Below, piece after piece: positions 8,598 through 14,724 of a DNA stretch of 23,387 nucleotides. Numbering within the stretch: the stretch's first letter is position 1; the number at the start of each line of letters is the position of its first letter. The DNA is from JBBSVE01 sp038233815 (GTDB lineage: Bacteria > Pseudomonadota > Alphaproteobacteria > Rhodobacterales > Rhodobacteraceae): contig JBBSVE010000041.1 in NCBI GenBank assembly GCA_038233815.1, positions 1-23,387 on the forward strand, given 5' to 3'. Position numbers and translations under genes: made by a program. A model generated the notes under the pieces. The model ran no database searches. It saw only the letters and a list, made by a program, of their open reading frames with translations, and was not told where the DNA came from.

Positions 8598-9014
8598 TCA
8601 GACGCTGAGGGCAGTGAACTGCATCGCCACGGCCTGCCAGCCGCCGGTGCGGGCGACCAGAACGGCCGTCAGCATTGCGCCGATCCGCCCGATGTCGGCG
8701 CCGTCCGCATCCACCAGCCCCGAAAGCACGAACCGCTGGTGCAGCACCGACATCTCCGACCCCAGCGCGCGGAACGCGACCTTGCCCGTGACCAGACGGG
8801 AGCGCGCGAAACTGCCCGACAGCTCCGCCTCGAACAGCATGGCCGTGGCACGCCTTCCTTCGCCCCAGCCCCCGGTGAGGGTCAGCGCAGTCCCGTCCTC
8901 CGCCAGCAACCCGGCGAGGCCCTCGGCATCGCGCTTGCTCCAGAGGGCCGCGAAGCTGCGCGGGAACGCCTCCACCGTGGCGGGAAGAGCGAGGGTGGCG
9001 GGCAGCGCGGACAT
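8598..9014 (-). CDS. SnoaL-like / SgcJ-EcaC family protein
   Basis: The 138-residue product looks like a small NTF2-like (SnoaL/DUF4440) fold protein of the SgcJ/EcaC group. Visible features are the N-terminal helix PATVEAFPRSFAALWSKRDA, the strand region LAEDGTALTLTGGWGEGR, and the end GGWQAVAMQFTALSV, which is a typical strand finishing this fold. Its substrate or reaction is unknown, and many members of the family are uncharacterised. No signal peptide or membrane segment is seen. It is the last gene of a leftward unit, 54 bases after the DUF1638 gene, and converges on recN with 6 bases between the stops. Membership of the corrinoid operon is an inference from spacing and strand. Confidence 0.75.
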   Translation of the reverse strand: MSALPATLALPATVEAFPRSFAALWSKRDAEGLAGLLAEDGTALTLTGGWGEGRRATAMLFEAELSGSFARSRLVTGKVAFRALGSEMSVLHQRFVLSGLVDADGADIGRIGAMLTAVLVARTGGWQAVAMQFTALSV

Positions 9015-9068
9015 GACGGTTTCCTTCTTCGCGCGAGGCTTAGCGCGGTGCGCGCCCGGGCGAAAGCC

Positions 9069-9713
9069 TCAGCGCGCCGCCCGTGTCAGCGCCGGCACCA
9101 GATCGCCGTATCCCGTGAAGCGCCGCTCATACGCGAGGCCCAATCGTTGCGCGCAGTCCTGCGCCTTCGCGTCGAGCGCGGCATCATTGGTCTGCGCCTG
9201 ATAGACGAGCTTGGTATAGTTACCGAAATACATATCGCGCAACTGAGGATAGCGGTCGAGCCCCATGGGGCGCCAGACGAAGGCATCGAACTGACGGACG
9301 AGGAAATCGGTGAGGTAGAAAGCGGTGAACTCATCGTCCGCGATCTCCGCGAACCGCTCATTGCCCTCGTAGAACGAATAGCAATGTGGTCCCTCGACCA
9401 TCTCAACGCCGAGCGTCCGACAGAGTTCTGCCAGTTGCCCGCCGGTGCCGCAATCGGCATAGACGACGAAGATCCGCGTATAGTCCGCGCGGTGCCGGGT
9501 CACGGCCTCCTCCACCGCGGGGCCGATCTTCTCCGGCCGCAGATGCAGGTTCGCGGGCAGGCATTGCAGGTCCATATGGTCCCACCTGTTGGCGCGCTTC
9601 AGCGCCAATATCTCCCGCGCCAGTGCCCCGCAGGCAATCAGCAGAACGCGGCCCTGTCCCTCCGGGGGGAGCCCGTCTTCGGTCAGCACGCGGTCGTCCG
9701 GCAATAGCGTCAT
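9069..9713 (-). CDS. DUF1638 domain protein
   Basis: The 214-residue product is a DUF1638 protein. Recognisable blocks are LLIACGALAREILAL (Cys28), QCLPANLHLRPEKI (Cys51), VVYADCGTGGQL (Cys88), and GPHCYSFYEG (His110, Cys111). The conserved cysteines and histidine suggest metal or cofactor binding, but this is inference. Proteins of this family recur beside corrinoid proteins and methyltransferases. From memory, fitness genetics in a Phaeobacter strain linked a DUF1638 gene to methionine synthesis alongside a split MetH; that recollection should be verified. Its ATG at 9713 overlaps the stop of the upstream microprotein gene (ATGA), indicating translational coupling, and that gene follows a corrinoid-protein gene. 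A role in methyl transfer or corrinoid handling is therefore likely, but the reaction is unknown. Confidence 0.88.
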   Translation of the reverse strand: MTLLPDDRVLTEDGLPPEGQGRVLLIACGALAREILALKRANRWDHMDLQCLPANLHLRPEKIGPAVEEAVTRHRADYTRIFVVYADCGTGGQLAELCRTLGVEMVEGPHCYSFYEGNERFAEIADDEFTAFYLTDFLVRQFDAFVWRPMGLDRYPQLRDMYFGNYTKLVYQAQTNDAALDAKAQDCAQRLGLAYERRFTGYGDLVPALTRAAR

Positions 9714-9868
9714 CTCCGGCCCATCCAGAGCCGAAGGACCAGCGCCGCGGCCACGGCGACGAGGCCCAAGGCCGCAAACGGCAGCCCGATCCGGTCGGCC
9801 AGAAGGATCGTCATCCCCCCGGCGAGAATCACGATGAGGATCAGCGAAACGACGGCGCGGGCGGGCAT
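9710..9868 (-). CDS. 52-aa membrane microprotein
   Basis: A 52-residue protein begins at the ATG at 9868, which has a good GGAGG Shine-Dalgarno sequence 5 bases upstream. Two hydrophobic segments are visible, about residues 4-22 (AVVSLILIVILAGGMTILL) and 29-47 (LPFAALGLVAVAAALVLRL), ending in the basic tail WMGRR. This suggests a two-pass inner-membrane hairpin. The open frame could begin further upstream at 9934, but that would run into the 3' end of the corrinoid gene and add an unconvincing Arg/Pro-rich head. The stop overlaps the DUF1638 start, and the corrinoid gene ends 31 bases upstream, so it sits between two methyl-transfer related genes. The function is unknown; it may anchor or regulate its neighbours. 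Confidence 0.72.
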   Translation of the reverse strand: MPARAVVSLILIVILAGGMTILLADRIGLPFAALGLVAVAAALVLRLWMGRR

Positions 9869-9899
9869 GGCAGCCTCCGTTCGACGCAGCGCCCCTTTG

Positions 9900-10598
9900 T
9901 CAGTGGGCGGTGGCCTGGTTATGCTTGCGCGCAATGAACTGTTTGGCCGTCTCCACCGCCACGGCCGCGTCGCGGCAATAGGCGTCGGCCCCGATGGCGC
10001 GCGAAAACTCTTCGTTCAAAGGCGCGCCGCCGACCAAGATGATGTAGTCGTCGCGCAGGCCCTTTTCCTTCATCGTGTCGATCACGACCTTCATGTAGGG
10101 CATCGTCGTGGTCAACAGCGCCGACATGCCGAGGATGTCGGGCTGCTCTTCCTCCAGCGCCGCCAGATACTTGTCGACCGAATTGTTGATGCCGAGATCG
10201 CGCACCTCGAAGCCCGCGCCTTCCATCATCATCGCGACAAGGTTCTTGCCGATGTCGTGGATGTCGCCCTTGACGGTTCCGATCACCATCTTGCCCATAC
10301 GCGGCGCGCCGGTCGCGATCAGGAGCGGCTTCAGGATCGCCATGCCGCCCTTCATCGCGTTGGCCGCGAGCAGCACCTCCGGCACGAAGAGGATCCCGTC
10401 GCGGAAGTCGGCGCCGACGATGGTCATGCCCGCAACGAGCGCCTTGGTGAGCGTGTCGTAGGGTGTCCAGCCGCGCCCGATCAGGAGGTTGACACCCTCC
10501 TCGATCTCCTCTTTCAGGCCGTCGTAGAGGTCGTCATGCATCTGCAGGACCAGCTCGTCGTCGGAAAGCTCGGAAAGGACGATGTCGTCGTCGGCCAT
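9900..10598 (-). CDS. Corrinoid (B12)-binding methyltransferase protein
   Basis: The 232-residue product is a stand-alone cobalamin-binding protein of the MtbC/MtaC/MetH-module type. Residues about 15-95 form the helical cap domain (FVPEVLLAANAMKGGMAIL). The Rossmann B12 domain carries the base-off/His-on motif D112-x-H114-x-x-G117 within GDIHDIGKNLV, followed by MSALLTTTM and LVGGAPLNEEF. It would carry a methyl group on cobalamin between a donor protein and an acceptor enzyme. The start ATG at 10598 was chosen because AGGAG lies 7 bases upstream. With the homocysteine methyltransferase gene 1.2 kb away and DUF1638 downstream, it most likely serves as the B12 module of a split methionine synthase. 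A role with a methylamine- or betaine-type substrate is the alternative. Confidence 0.92.
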   Translation of the reverse strand: MADDDIVLSELSDDELVLQMHDDLYDGLKEEIEEGVNLLIGRGWTPYDTLTKALVAGMTIVGADFRDGILFVPEVLLAANAMKGGMAILKPLLIATGAPRMGKMVIGTVKGDIHDIGKNLVAMMMEGAGFEVRDLGINNSVDKYLAALEEEQPDILGMSALLTTTMPYMKVVIDTMKEKGLRDDYIILVGGAPLNEEFSRAIGADAYCRDAAVAVETAKQFIARKHNQATAH

Positions 10599-10722
10599 GA
10601 GGGAACTCCTGCCACTGCTCACCGGTCAATGCGCGCAATGGCGGAGCCGGACAATCCCGATTGCGACATGGCCGGGAGGAAAGCCGACAGGACCCCGTTC
10701 AGCATCGAATATCCTGGTATTA

Positions 10723-10737
10723 GTTCTACTTTCGTTC
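10723..10737 (+). promoter_or_regulatory. LexA box (GTTC-N7-GTTC)
   Basis: GTTC at 10723-10726 and GTTC at 10734-10737 are exactly 7 bases apart, the direct-repeat LexA operator known in Alphaproteobacteria such as Rhodobacter and Caulobacter. It ends 11 bases before the ATG of the radical SAM gene and overlaps a weak -10 like hexamer, TATTAG (10718-10723), so a bound repressor would block initiation. The divergent corrinoid gene starts 125 bases away on the other side. Confidence 0.75.
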
Positions 10738-10748
10738 TAGCGTTGGGT

Positions 10749-11828
10749 ATGGTTTCCAGCGTCCAGCCCGACCTCCGCCTGCGTGCGCGCGGAACCGCCT
10801 CGAACGCGGCCGGCCGGTTCGAAGGCGCCACGCGCCGCGTCGAGCCCGATGGGTGGGACAGCGCGGAGGAGGCGCGCGTGCTGCGGACCGAAGTGCGGCT
10901 GGAGCGGGCGCGGTCCGCGATCACGACCAACCGGTCCCCTGATCTGCCGTTCACCCGCTCGATCAACCCTTATCGCGGTTGCGAGCATGGTTGCGCCTAT
11001 TGCTTCGCGCGGCCCTCGCACGCATTCCTGAACCTCTCGCCGGGGCTCGATTTCGAGACGAAGCTGATCGCGCGGCCCGGTCTCGGCGCAGTGCTGGAAG
11101 GCGAGATGCGCGCCAAGGGCTACCGGCCGGAGGTGATCGCCATCGGCACCAACACCGATCCCTACCAGCCCGTCGAGGCAACCCACCGGGTGATGCGCGA
11201 CCTGCTGGAAGTGCTGGCGCGCTTTCGCCACCCCGTTGCCGTGACCACGAAAGGCACGCTGGTGGAGCGTGACGCGGATATCCTCGGCCCGATGGGGCAG
11301 GCGGGGCTGGCGAGGGTCGGGATCTCGGTAACGACGCTCGATGCGGGCCTCAGCCGGGCGTTGGAGCCGCGCGCCCCCACACCGACCCGCAGGTTCGCCA
11401 TGATCCGGCACTTGGCCGACGCGGGCTGCCCGGTCCGCGTGATGGTGGCCCCAGTGATCCCCGGCCTTACCGATCACGAACTGGAGCCGATCCTGAAGGC
11501 CGCGAGGGACGCGGGGGCGGTGGCGGCAAGCTGGATCCTTTTGCGTCTGCCGGGCGAGGTGGAGGCGCTGTTTCGCGACTGGCTCGATGCCCACGCGCCG
11601 GGGCGGGCGGCGAAGGTCATGGCGCGGCTGGCGGAGATGCACGGCGGCCGGGTCTATGATCCGGCCTTCGGCGACCGGATGCGGGGGCAGGGGATCTGGG
11701 CGGACCTTCTGGCGCGGCGCTTCGATCTGGCCCGCGCCCGGCTGGGATTGCATCTCCAGCAACCACCACTGCGCTGCGATCTGTTTGCGCCGCCGCCGCG
11801 CACGGGCGATCAACTGTCGCTCTTCTGA
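10749..11828 (+). CDS. PA0069-family radical SAM protein (COG1533, SplB-like)
   Basis: The 359-residue product is a radical S-adenosylmethionine enzyme of the PA0069 subgroup of COG1533, the group that includes spore photoproduct lyase. The 4Fe-4S cluster motif is Cys78-x3-Cys82-x2-Cys85 in CEHGCAYC, preceded by SINPYRG and followed by FARPSHAFLNLSPGLDFETK, all family hallmarks. Later blocks include IGTNTDPYQPVE, VAVTTKGTLVERD, VSVTTLD-like VGISVTTLDAGLSRALEPRA and MVAPVIPGLTDHE. The substrate is unknown; DNA lesion repair is suggested by family naming and by the LexA box just upstream. The ATG at 10749 was chosen because homology begins with QPDLRLRARGTASNAAGRFE and the operator lies immediately before it; an upstream open frame through the divergent corrinoid gene is not coding. 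Its end converges on bmt with 8 bases between. Confidence 0.9.
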   Translation: MVSSVQPDLRLRARGTASNAAGRFEGATRRVEPDGWDSAEEARVLRTEVRLERARSAITTNRSPDLPFTRSINPYRGCEHGCAYCFARPSHAFLNLSPGLDFETKLIARPGLGAVLEGEMRAKGYRPEVIAIGTNTDPYQPVEATHRVMRDLLEVLARFRHPVAVTTKGTLVERDADILGPMGQAGLARVGISVTTLDAGLSRALEPRAPTPTRRFAMIRHLADAGCPVRVMVAPVIPGLTDHELEPILKAARDAGAVAASWILLRLPGEVEALFRDWLDAHAPGRAAKVMARLAEMHGGRVYDPAFGDRMRGQGIWADLLARRFDLARARLGLHLQQPPLRCDLFAPPPRTGDQLSLF

Positions 11829-11836
11829 CGACGCGT

Positions 11837-12847
11837 TCAGCGCCCCCGGCGGCGTTCGCGGCGCGGGGGTGTCGCGTTCTCTCCGGTCCCGTCGGAGGCG
11901 GAGGAAAAACCGCCGAGCACCTCCGCGATCCCCTCGAGCGTGGGGCGGGGGCCCTTGGGGCGGCTTTCCAGCGCCTCCCTCATCCGCGCCAGATGCTCCG
12001 GCATCGTGCCGCAGCACCCGCCAATGATCCGCACCCCCGCATCGCGGGCGAGCACGGCATACTCGGCCATCAGCTCCGGCGTGCCGTCATAATGGATGTG
12101 GCCGTTCTGGTATTTGGGGATCCCCGCGTTGCCCTTGGCAATGATCGGACGCTCCGACCCCTGCGCGGCAAAGCCGAGCACCGTGCGCAGCAGGTCCGCA
12201 GCCCCGACCCCGCAATTGGCCCCGAAGGCGAGCGGCGGATTGTCCAGCCCTTCCACCATTTCCACCATCGCGGCGGAGGTGGTGCCCATCATCGTGCGCC
12301 CGGCGGTGTCGAAGCTCATCGTGCCGCACCAGGGCATGCCCACCAGACGCGCCGCCTCTGCTGCGGCCCGGTATTCCTCGGGGGCGGAGATAGTCTCCGC
12401 CCAGAGCACATCCGCGCCGCCCTCCTTCAGACCCTCCGCCTGCTCATGGAACGTCGCCACCGCGCGGGCGTGGGTAAGACTGCCCATCGGTTCGAAGATC
12501 TCACCCGTGGGTCCGACCGATCCCGCGACGACGACCGGACGGCCGGCCTTGTCCGCGATCTCGCGCCCCAGCTCCGCGCCGATGCGGTTCAGCTCCCGCA
12601 CCCGCCCGTCAGCCGCATGCAGCTTCAGCCGGCTGGCATTGCCGCCAAATGTGTTGGTGAGGAAAAGATCCGACCCCGCATCCACCGCACCCTTGTAGAG
12701 CGCGCGGATCCGGTCGGGATGGTCCACGTTCCACATCTCCGGCGGTTCACCCGCCTCCAGCCCCATGGCAAAGAGGTTGGTCCCCGTCGCCCCGTCGGCC
12801 AGAAGCCAGTCGCGCGACGCAAGCAGGCGGGTCAAAATATCGGACAT
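11837..12847 (-). CDS. bmt: Betaine/B12-dependent homocysteine S-methyltransferase
   Basis: The 336-residue TIM-barrel protein belongs to the homocysteine S-methyltransferase family (Bmt type). The N-terminal block LLADGATGTNLFAMGLE and the zinc-thiolate cysteines Cys212 (FGANCGVG) and Cys278/Cys279 (IIGGCCGTMPEH) are intact, so it should bind and activate homocysteine. The annotated name in Rhodobacterales is betaine-homocysteine methyltransferase. However, the stand-alone corrinoid protein nearby makes it at least as likely to be the homocysteine-binding module of a split methionine synthase taking the methyl group from cobalamin. The C-terminal 30 residues are charged and low in complexity. 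It lies 33 bases downstream of the DUF1476 gene on the same strand and may share its transcript. No SAM or SAH riboswitch fits in that gap. Confidence 0.9.
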   Translation of the reverse strand: MSDILTRLLASRDWLLADGATGTNLFAMGLEAGEPPEMWNVDHPDRIRALYKGAVDAGSDLFLTNTFGGNASRLKLHAADGRVRELNRIGAELGREIADKAGRPVVVAGSVGPTGEIFEPMGSLTHARAVATFHEQAEGLKEGGADVLWAETISAPEEYRAAAEAARLVGMPWCGTMSFDTAGRTMMGTTSAAMVEMVEGLDNPPLAFGANCGVGAADLLRTVLGFAAQGSERPIIAKGNAGIPKYQNGHIHYDGTPELMAEYAVLARDAGVRIIGGCCGTMPEHLARMREALESRPKGPRPTLEGIAEVLGGFSSASDGTGENATPPRRERRRGR

Positions 12848-12880
12848 GTCGATCCTCGATCGAGTGACGGGATGGACCCG

Positions 12881-13195
12881 TCAGAGTTCCGCCATCAGCT
12901 GCGCCTTGGCGAGGGGAAGCGTCTCCGCGAGCTTCGCCCGGATCTCCGCGGCGGTGGCCTTGTCGCCCAGATCGCCTGCGACCTTGCGGACCACGTCCTC
13001 GTTGCCCGGCTCCTCGAAATCGGCGGATACCACGGTCAGCGCATAGGTATTGGCCGCTTCGCCATCCAGTCCCATCAGCCCCGCAGCCCAGAGCCCGACG
13101 AGCTTGTTGCACCGCGCCTCGGCACGGAACTGCATGTCGGCATCGTGGGAGAATTTCTTCTCGAACGCCTGTTCGCGGTCGTTGAACGTGGTCAT
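12881..13195 (-). CDS. DUF1476 protein, F1-ATPase inhibitor zeta-subunit type
   Basis: The 104-residue product matches the DUF1476 family, whose Paracoccus denitrificans member is the zeta subunit that inhibits ATP hydrolysis by the F1FO-ATP synthase. The N-terminal TTFNDREQAFEKKFSHDADM is the inhibitory helix segment in that family, followed by the typical AEARCNKLVGLWAAGLMG and DFEEPGNEDVVRKVAGDL. It is cytoplasmic, with no membrane segment. The start MTTF at 13195 is preferred for homology; an in-frame ATG at 13216 would add seven residues. The gene is divergent from purC across 170 bases and is followed after 33 bases by bmt. The DUF1476-purC neighbourhood is a common one in Rhodobacterales. 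Inhibitor function is inferred from the family and was not tested in this organism. Confidence 0.9.
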   Translation of the reverse strand: MTTFNDREQAFEKKFSHDADMQFRAEARCNKLVGLWAAGLMGLDGEAANTYALTVVSADFEEPGNEDVVRKVAGDLGDKATAAEIRAKLAETLPLAKAQLMAEL

Positions 13196-13275
13196 AGGGC
13201 GGGCCTTTCGTGACATGGTCCTGATCCAAGCATATGCCCGTCCGGTCGCCCTGCCGCAAGGGGCAGGCCTGCGGC

Positions 13276-13304
13276 TTGCGGTTGCGACGTCGTTGGACTA
13301 TAGC
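13276..13304 (+). promoter_or_regulatory. Probable purC promoter
   Basis: TTGCGG (13276-13281) and TATAGC (13299-13304) are 17 bases apart in the 170-base gap between the divergent DUF1476 gene and purC. The transcript would start near 13311, about 55 bases before the purC ATG. I saw no clear PurR-type palindrome. Confidence 0.4.
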
Positions 13305-13365
13305 CCGGATGAGTGCGTGGCGCCGCCGACCGGCCTGCCGCCTGTGCTGCATGACCGGGGAATAC

Positions 13366-14127
13366 ATGGCGCGTCGCAAGAAGGTCTACGAGGGGAAGGC
13401 GAAGATCCTCTATGAAGGGCCGGAGCCGGGAACCCTGATCCAGTATTTCAAGGACGACGGTGCGGCTGAGGCGACCCCGCCGCAAGCCGCAGTGGACGGC
13501 AAGGGCGTGCTGAACAACCGGCTGTCTGAGTTCTTCATGGCGGGCCTGAACTCCATCGGGGTGCCCACGCATTTCATCCGCCGCATCAACATGCGTGAGC
13601 AGATGGTGCGCATGGCGGAGATCATTCCCCTGCAGGTCATGGTGCGGAACTATGCGGCGGGCGATATCTCCACGCGGCTCGGCCTGGCCGAAGGAACGGC
13701 GCTGCCGCGACCGGTGGTCGAATATTACTACAAGGACGACAAGCTCGGCAATCCGCTGGTGTCCGAGGAGCATATTGTGGCCTTCAACTGGGCCGGCCAG
13801 CAGGATCTCGACGACATGATCGCGCTGGCGCTCAGGGTCAACGACTTCCTCTCCGGCGTGATGATGGGCGTGGGGATCCGGCTCGCCGATTTCCGTATCG
13901 AGGTCGGGCGGATCTGGGAGGGCGACTTCATGCGCCTGATCGTGGCGGACGAGATCAGTCCCGATTCCTGCCGGCTCTGGGACATGCGCGGGCTGGAGGC
14001 GACGGACCGCGAGGGCGTCAGCCGCGAACCCGGACCGCTGGCAGACGTCTATTCCGAGCTCGCGCGTCGTCTGGGCGTGTTGCCCTCGAACGTGACCCAC
14101 ACGACGAAACCGACCTTGATCAACTGA
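13366..14127 (+). CDS. purC: SAICAR synthetase (phosphoribosylaminoimidazole-succinocarboxamide synthase)
   Basis: PurC joins CAIR and aspartate with ATP in de novo purine synthesis. The 253-residue protein opens with the canonical RRKKVYEGKAKILYEG, followed by LIQYFKDDGAAEA, NNRLSEFFMAGLNSIGVPTHF, the nucleotide-binding region IIPLQVMVRNYAAGDISTRLG and the signature LADFRIEVGRIWEGDFMRLIVADEISPD. The length is usual for the family. The start is the ATG at 13366 with GGGG 5 bases upstream; an ATG 15 bases earlier would add MTGEY and cannot be excluded. purS follows after 33 bases in the same direction, so the two genes form a purine operon. The expected purQ is not next. Confidence 0.97.
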   Translation: MARRKKVYEGKAKILYEGPEPGTLIQYFKDDGAAEATPPQAAVDGKGVLNNRLSEFFMAGLNSIGVPTHFIRRINMREQMVRMAEIIPLQVMVRNYAAGDISTRLGLAEGTALPRPVVEYYYKDDKLGNPLVSEEHIVAFNWAGQQDLDDMIALALRVNDFLSGVMMGVGIRLADFRIEVGRIWEGDFMRLIVADEISPDSCRLWDMRGLEATDREGVSREPGPLADVYSELARRLGVLPSNVTHTTKPTLIN

Positions 14128-14160
14128 CCGGCCCCGTTCCGCGAATAAGGCTATAATCCC

Positions 14161-14400
14161 GTGAAAGTGCGTGTCGACATCATGCTTAAGGACGGCGTTC
14201 TCGATCCGCAGGGAGAGGCGGTGCGCCATGCCCTCGGCGCACTCGGCTTTGGCGGCGTCACGGGCGTTCGGCAGGGCAAGGTGATCGAGCTGGATCTGGA
14301 GGCCACCGACCGCGCGTCGGCGGAGGCTGACGTGCGGTCGATGTGCGAGCGGTTGCTCGCGAACACGGTGATCGAGAGCTACCGCATCTCTATTGGCTGA
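14161..14400 (+). CDS. purS: Phosphoribosylformylglycinamidine synthase subunit PurS
   Basis: PurS is the small bridging subunit of the three-part FGAM synthase (PurS, PurQ, PurL). It is thought to help channel ammonia from the PurQ glutaminase to PurL. The 79-residue product starts at a GTG and contains the family blocks VDIMLKDGVLDPQGEAVRHAL, LGFGGVTGVRQGKVIELDL and ANTVIESYRISIG. A weak AAGG lies 10 bases upstream. It follows purC by 33 bases and is probably cotranscribed. In many relatives purQ follows directly; here the next gene is convergent and unrelated, so purQ must be elsewhere in the genome. Confidence 0.94.
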   Translation: MKVRVDIMLKDGVLDPQGEAVRHALGALGFGGVTGVRQGKVIELDLEATDRASAEADVRSMCERLLANTVIESYRISIG

Positions 14401-14429
14401 CGCCTGATGTCGGCCTCAGTAGCGCAGCC

Positions 14430-14564
14430 TCACTTTTCCTTCGGCTTTTGCGACGAAAGGGTAACCGAGCCTTTCGTAGATGCTGCCGCCGCAACGGTCT
14501 TGGGAACTTCCTTTTTCGGCTTCTTCTCTTCCTTGCGGGAATTCTTGCCCTTGGCCATGTTCAT
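14430..14564 (-). CDS. 44-aa lysine-rich small protein
   Basis: This short leftward gene encodes 44 residues starting MNMAKGKNSRKEEKKPKKEV and ending SSQKPKEK. The ATG at 14564 has AGGAAAGG immediately upstream, giving a good ribosome-binding site; an alternative MAKG start lies 6 bases downstream. About a third of the residues are lysine, there is no cysteine or hydrophobic segment, and the sequence should be largely disordered. Similar small MAKG..KKPKK proteins occur as hypothetical genes in Rhodobacterales, as far as I recall. The charge suggests nucleic acid or ribosome binding, but no function is known. It converges on purS with 29 bases between the stops. Confidence 0.65.
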   Translation of the reverse strand: MNMAKGKNSRKEEKKPKKEVPKTVAAAASTKGSVTLSSQKPKEK

Positions 14565-14669
14565 GCCCTTTCCTGTGCAATGCCGGGGATTCTACGCCGT
14601 TCACGCGTGAACGCCAGTGGCTTTCGGGGGCTCACACGGCCATGGCTGCAGTTCGCGTTCACCAAATCG

Positions 14670-14703
14670 AACCGGCCCCGCGCGATGATCGCGGGGGCCG
14701 GTT
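14670..14703 (-). terminator. Likely terminator after clpA
   Basis: A GC-rich stem of about 13 bp (AACCGGCCCCGCG pairing with CGCGGGGGCCGGTT, one bulged base) encloses a 7-base loop. It lies 21 bases past the clpA stop. The T-tract on the clpA strand is weak (TTCGATTT), so termination efficiency is uncertain, and it could also stop rightward transcription. Confidence 0.6.
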
Positions 14704-14724
14704 GTTTCATTCCAGTACGTGGCC

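Noticed and set aside
9834..10748. N-terminal extension of the radical SAM frame by about 300 residues
   Set aside because: It runs antisense through the corrinoid gene; homology begins at 10749 and the LexA box precedes that start.
10599..10748. SAM, SAH or cobalamin riboswitch ahead of the corrinoid operon or bmt
   Set aside because: I could not find the conserved core of any of these riboswitches; only a short CAATC-CC-GATTG repeat (10652-10663) is seen. A covariance-model search would settle it.
14152..14157. TATAAT just before purS
   Set aside because: It lies 3 bases before the GTG with no -35 at a fitting distance; a transcript from it would lack the start codon, and purS is likely read through from purC.
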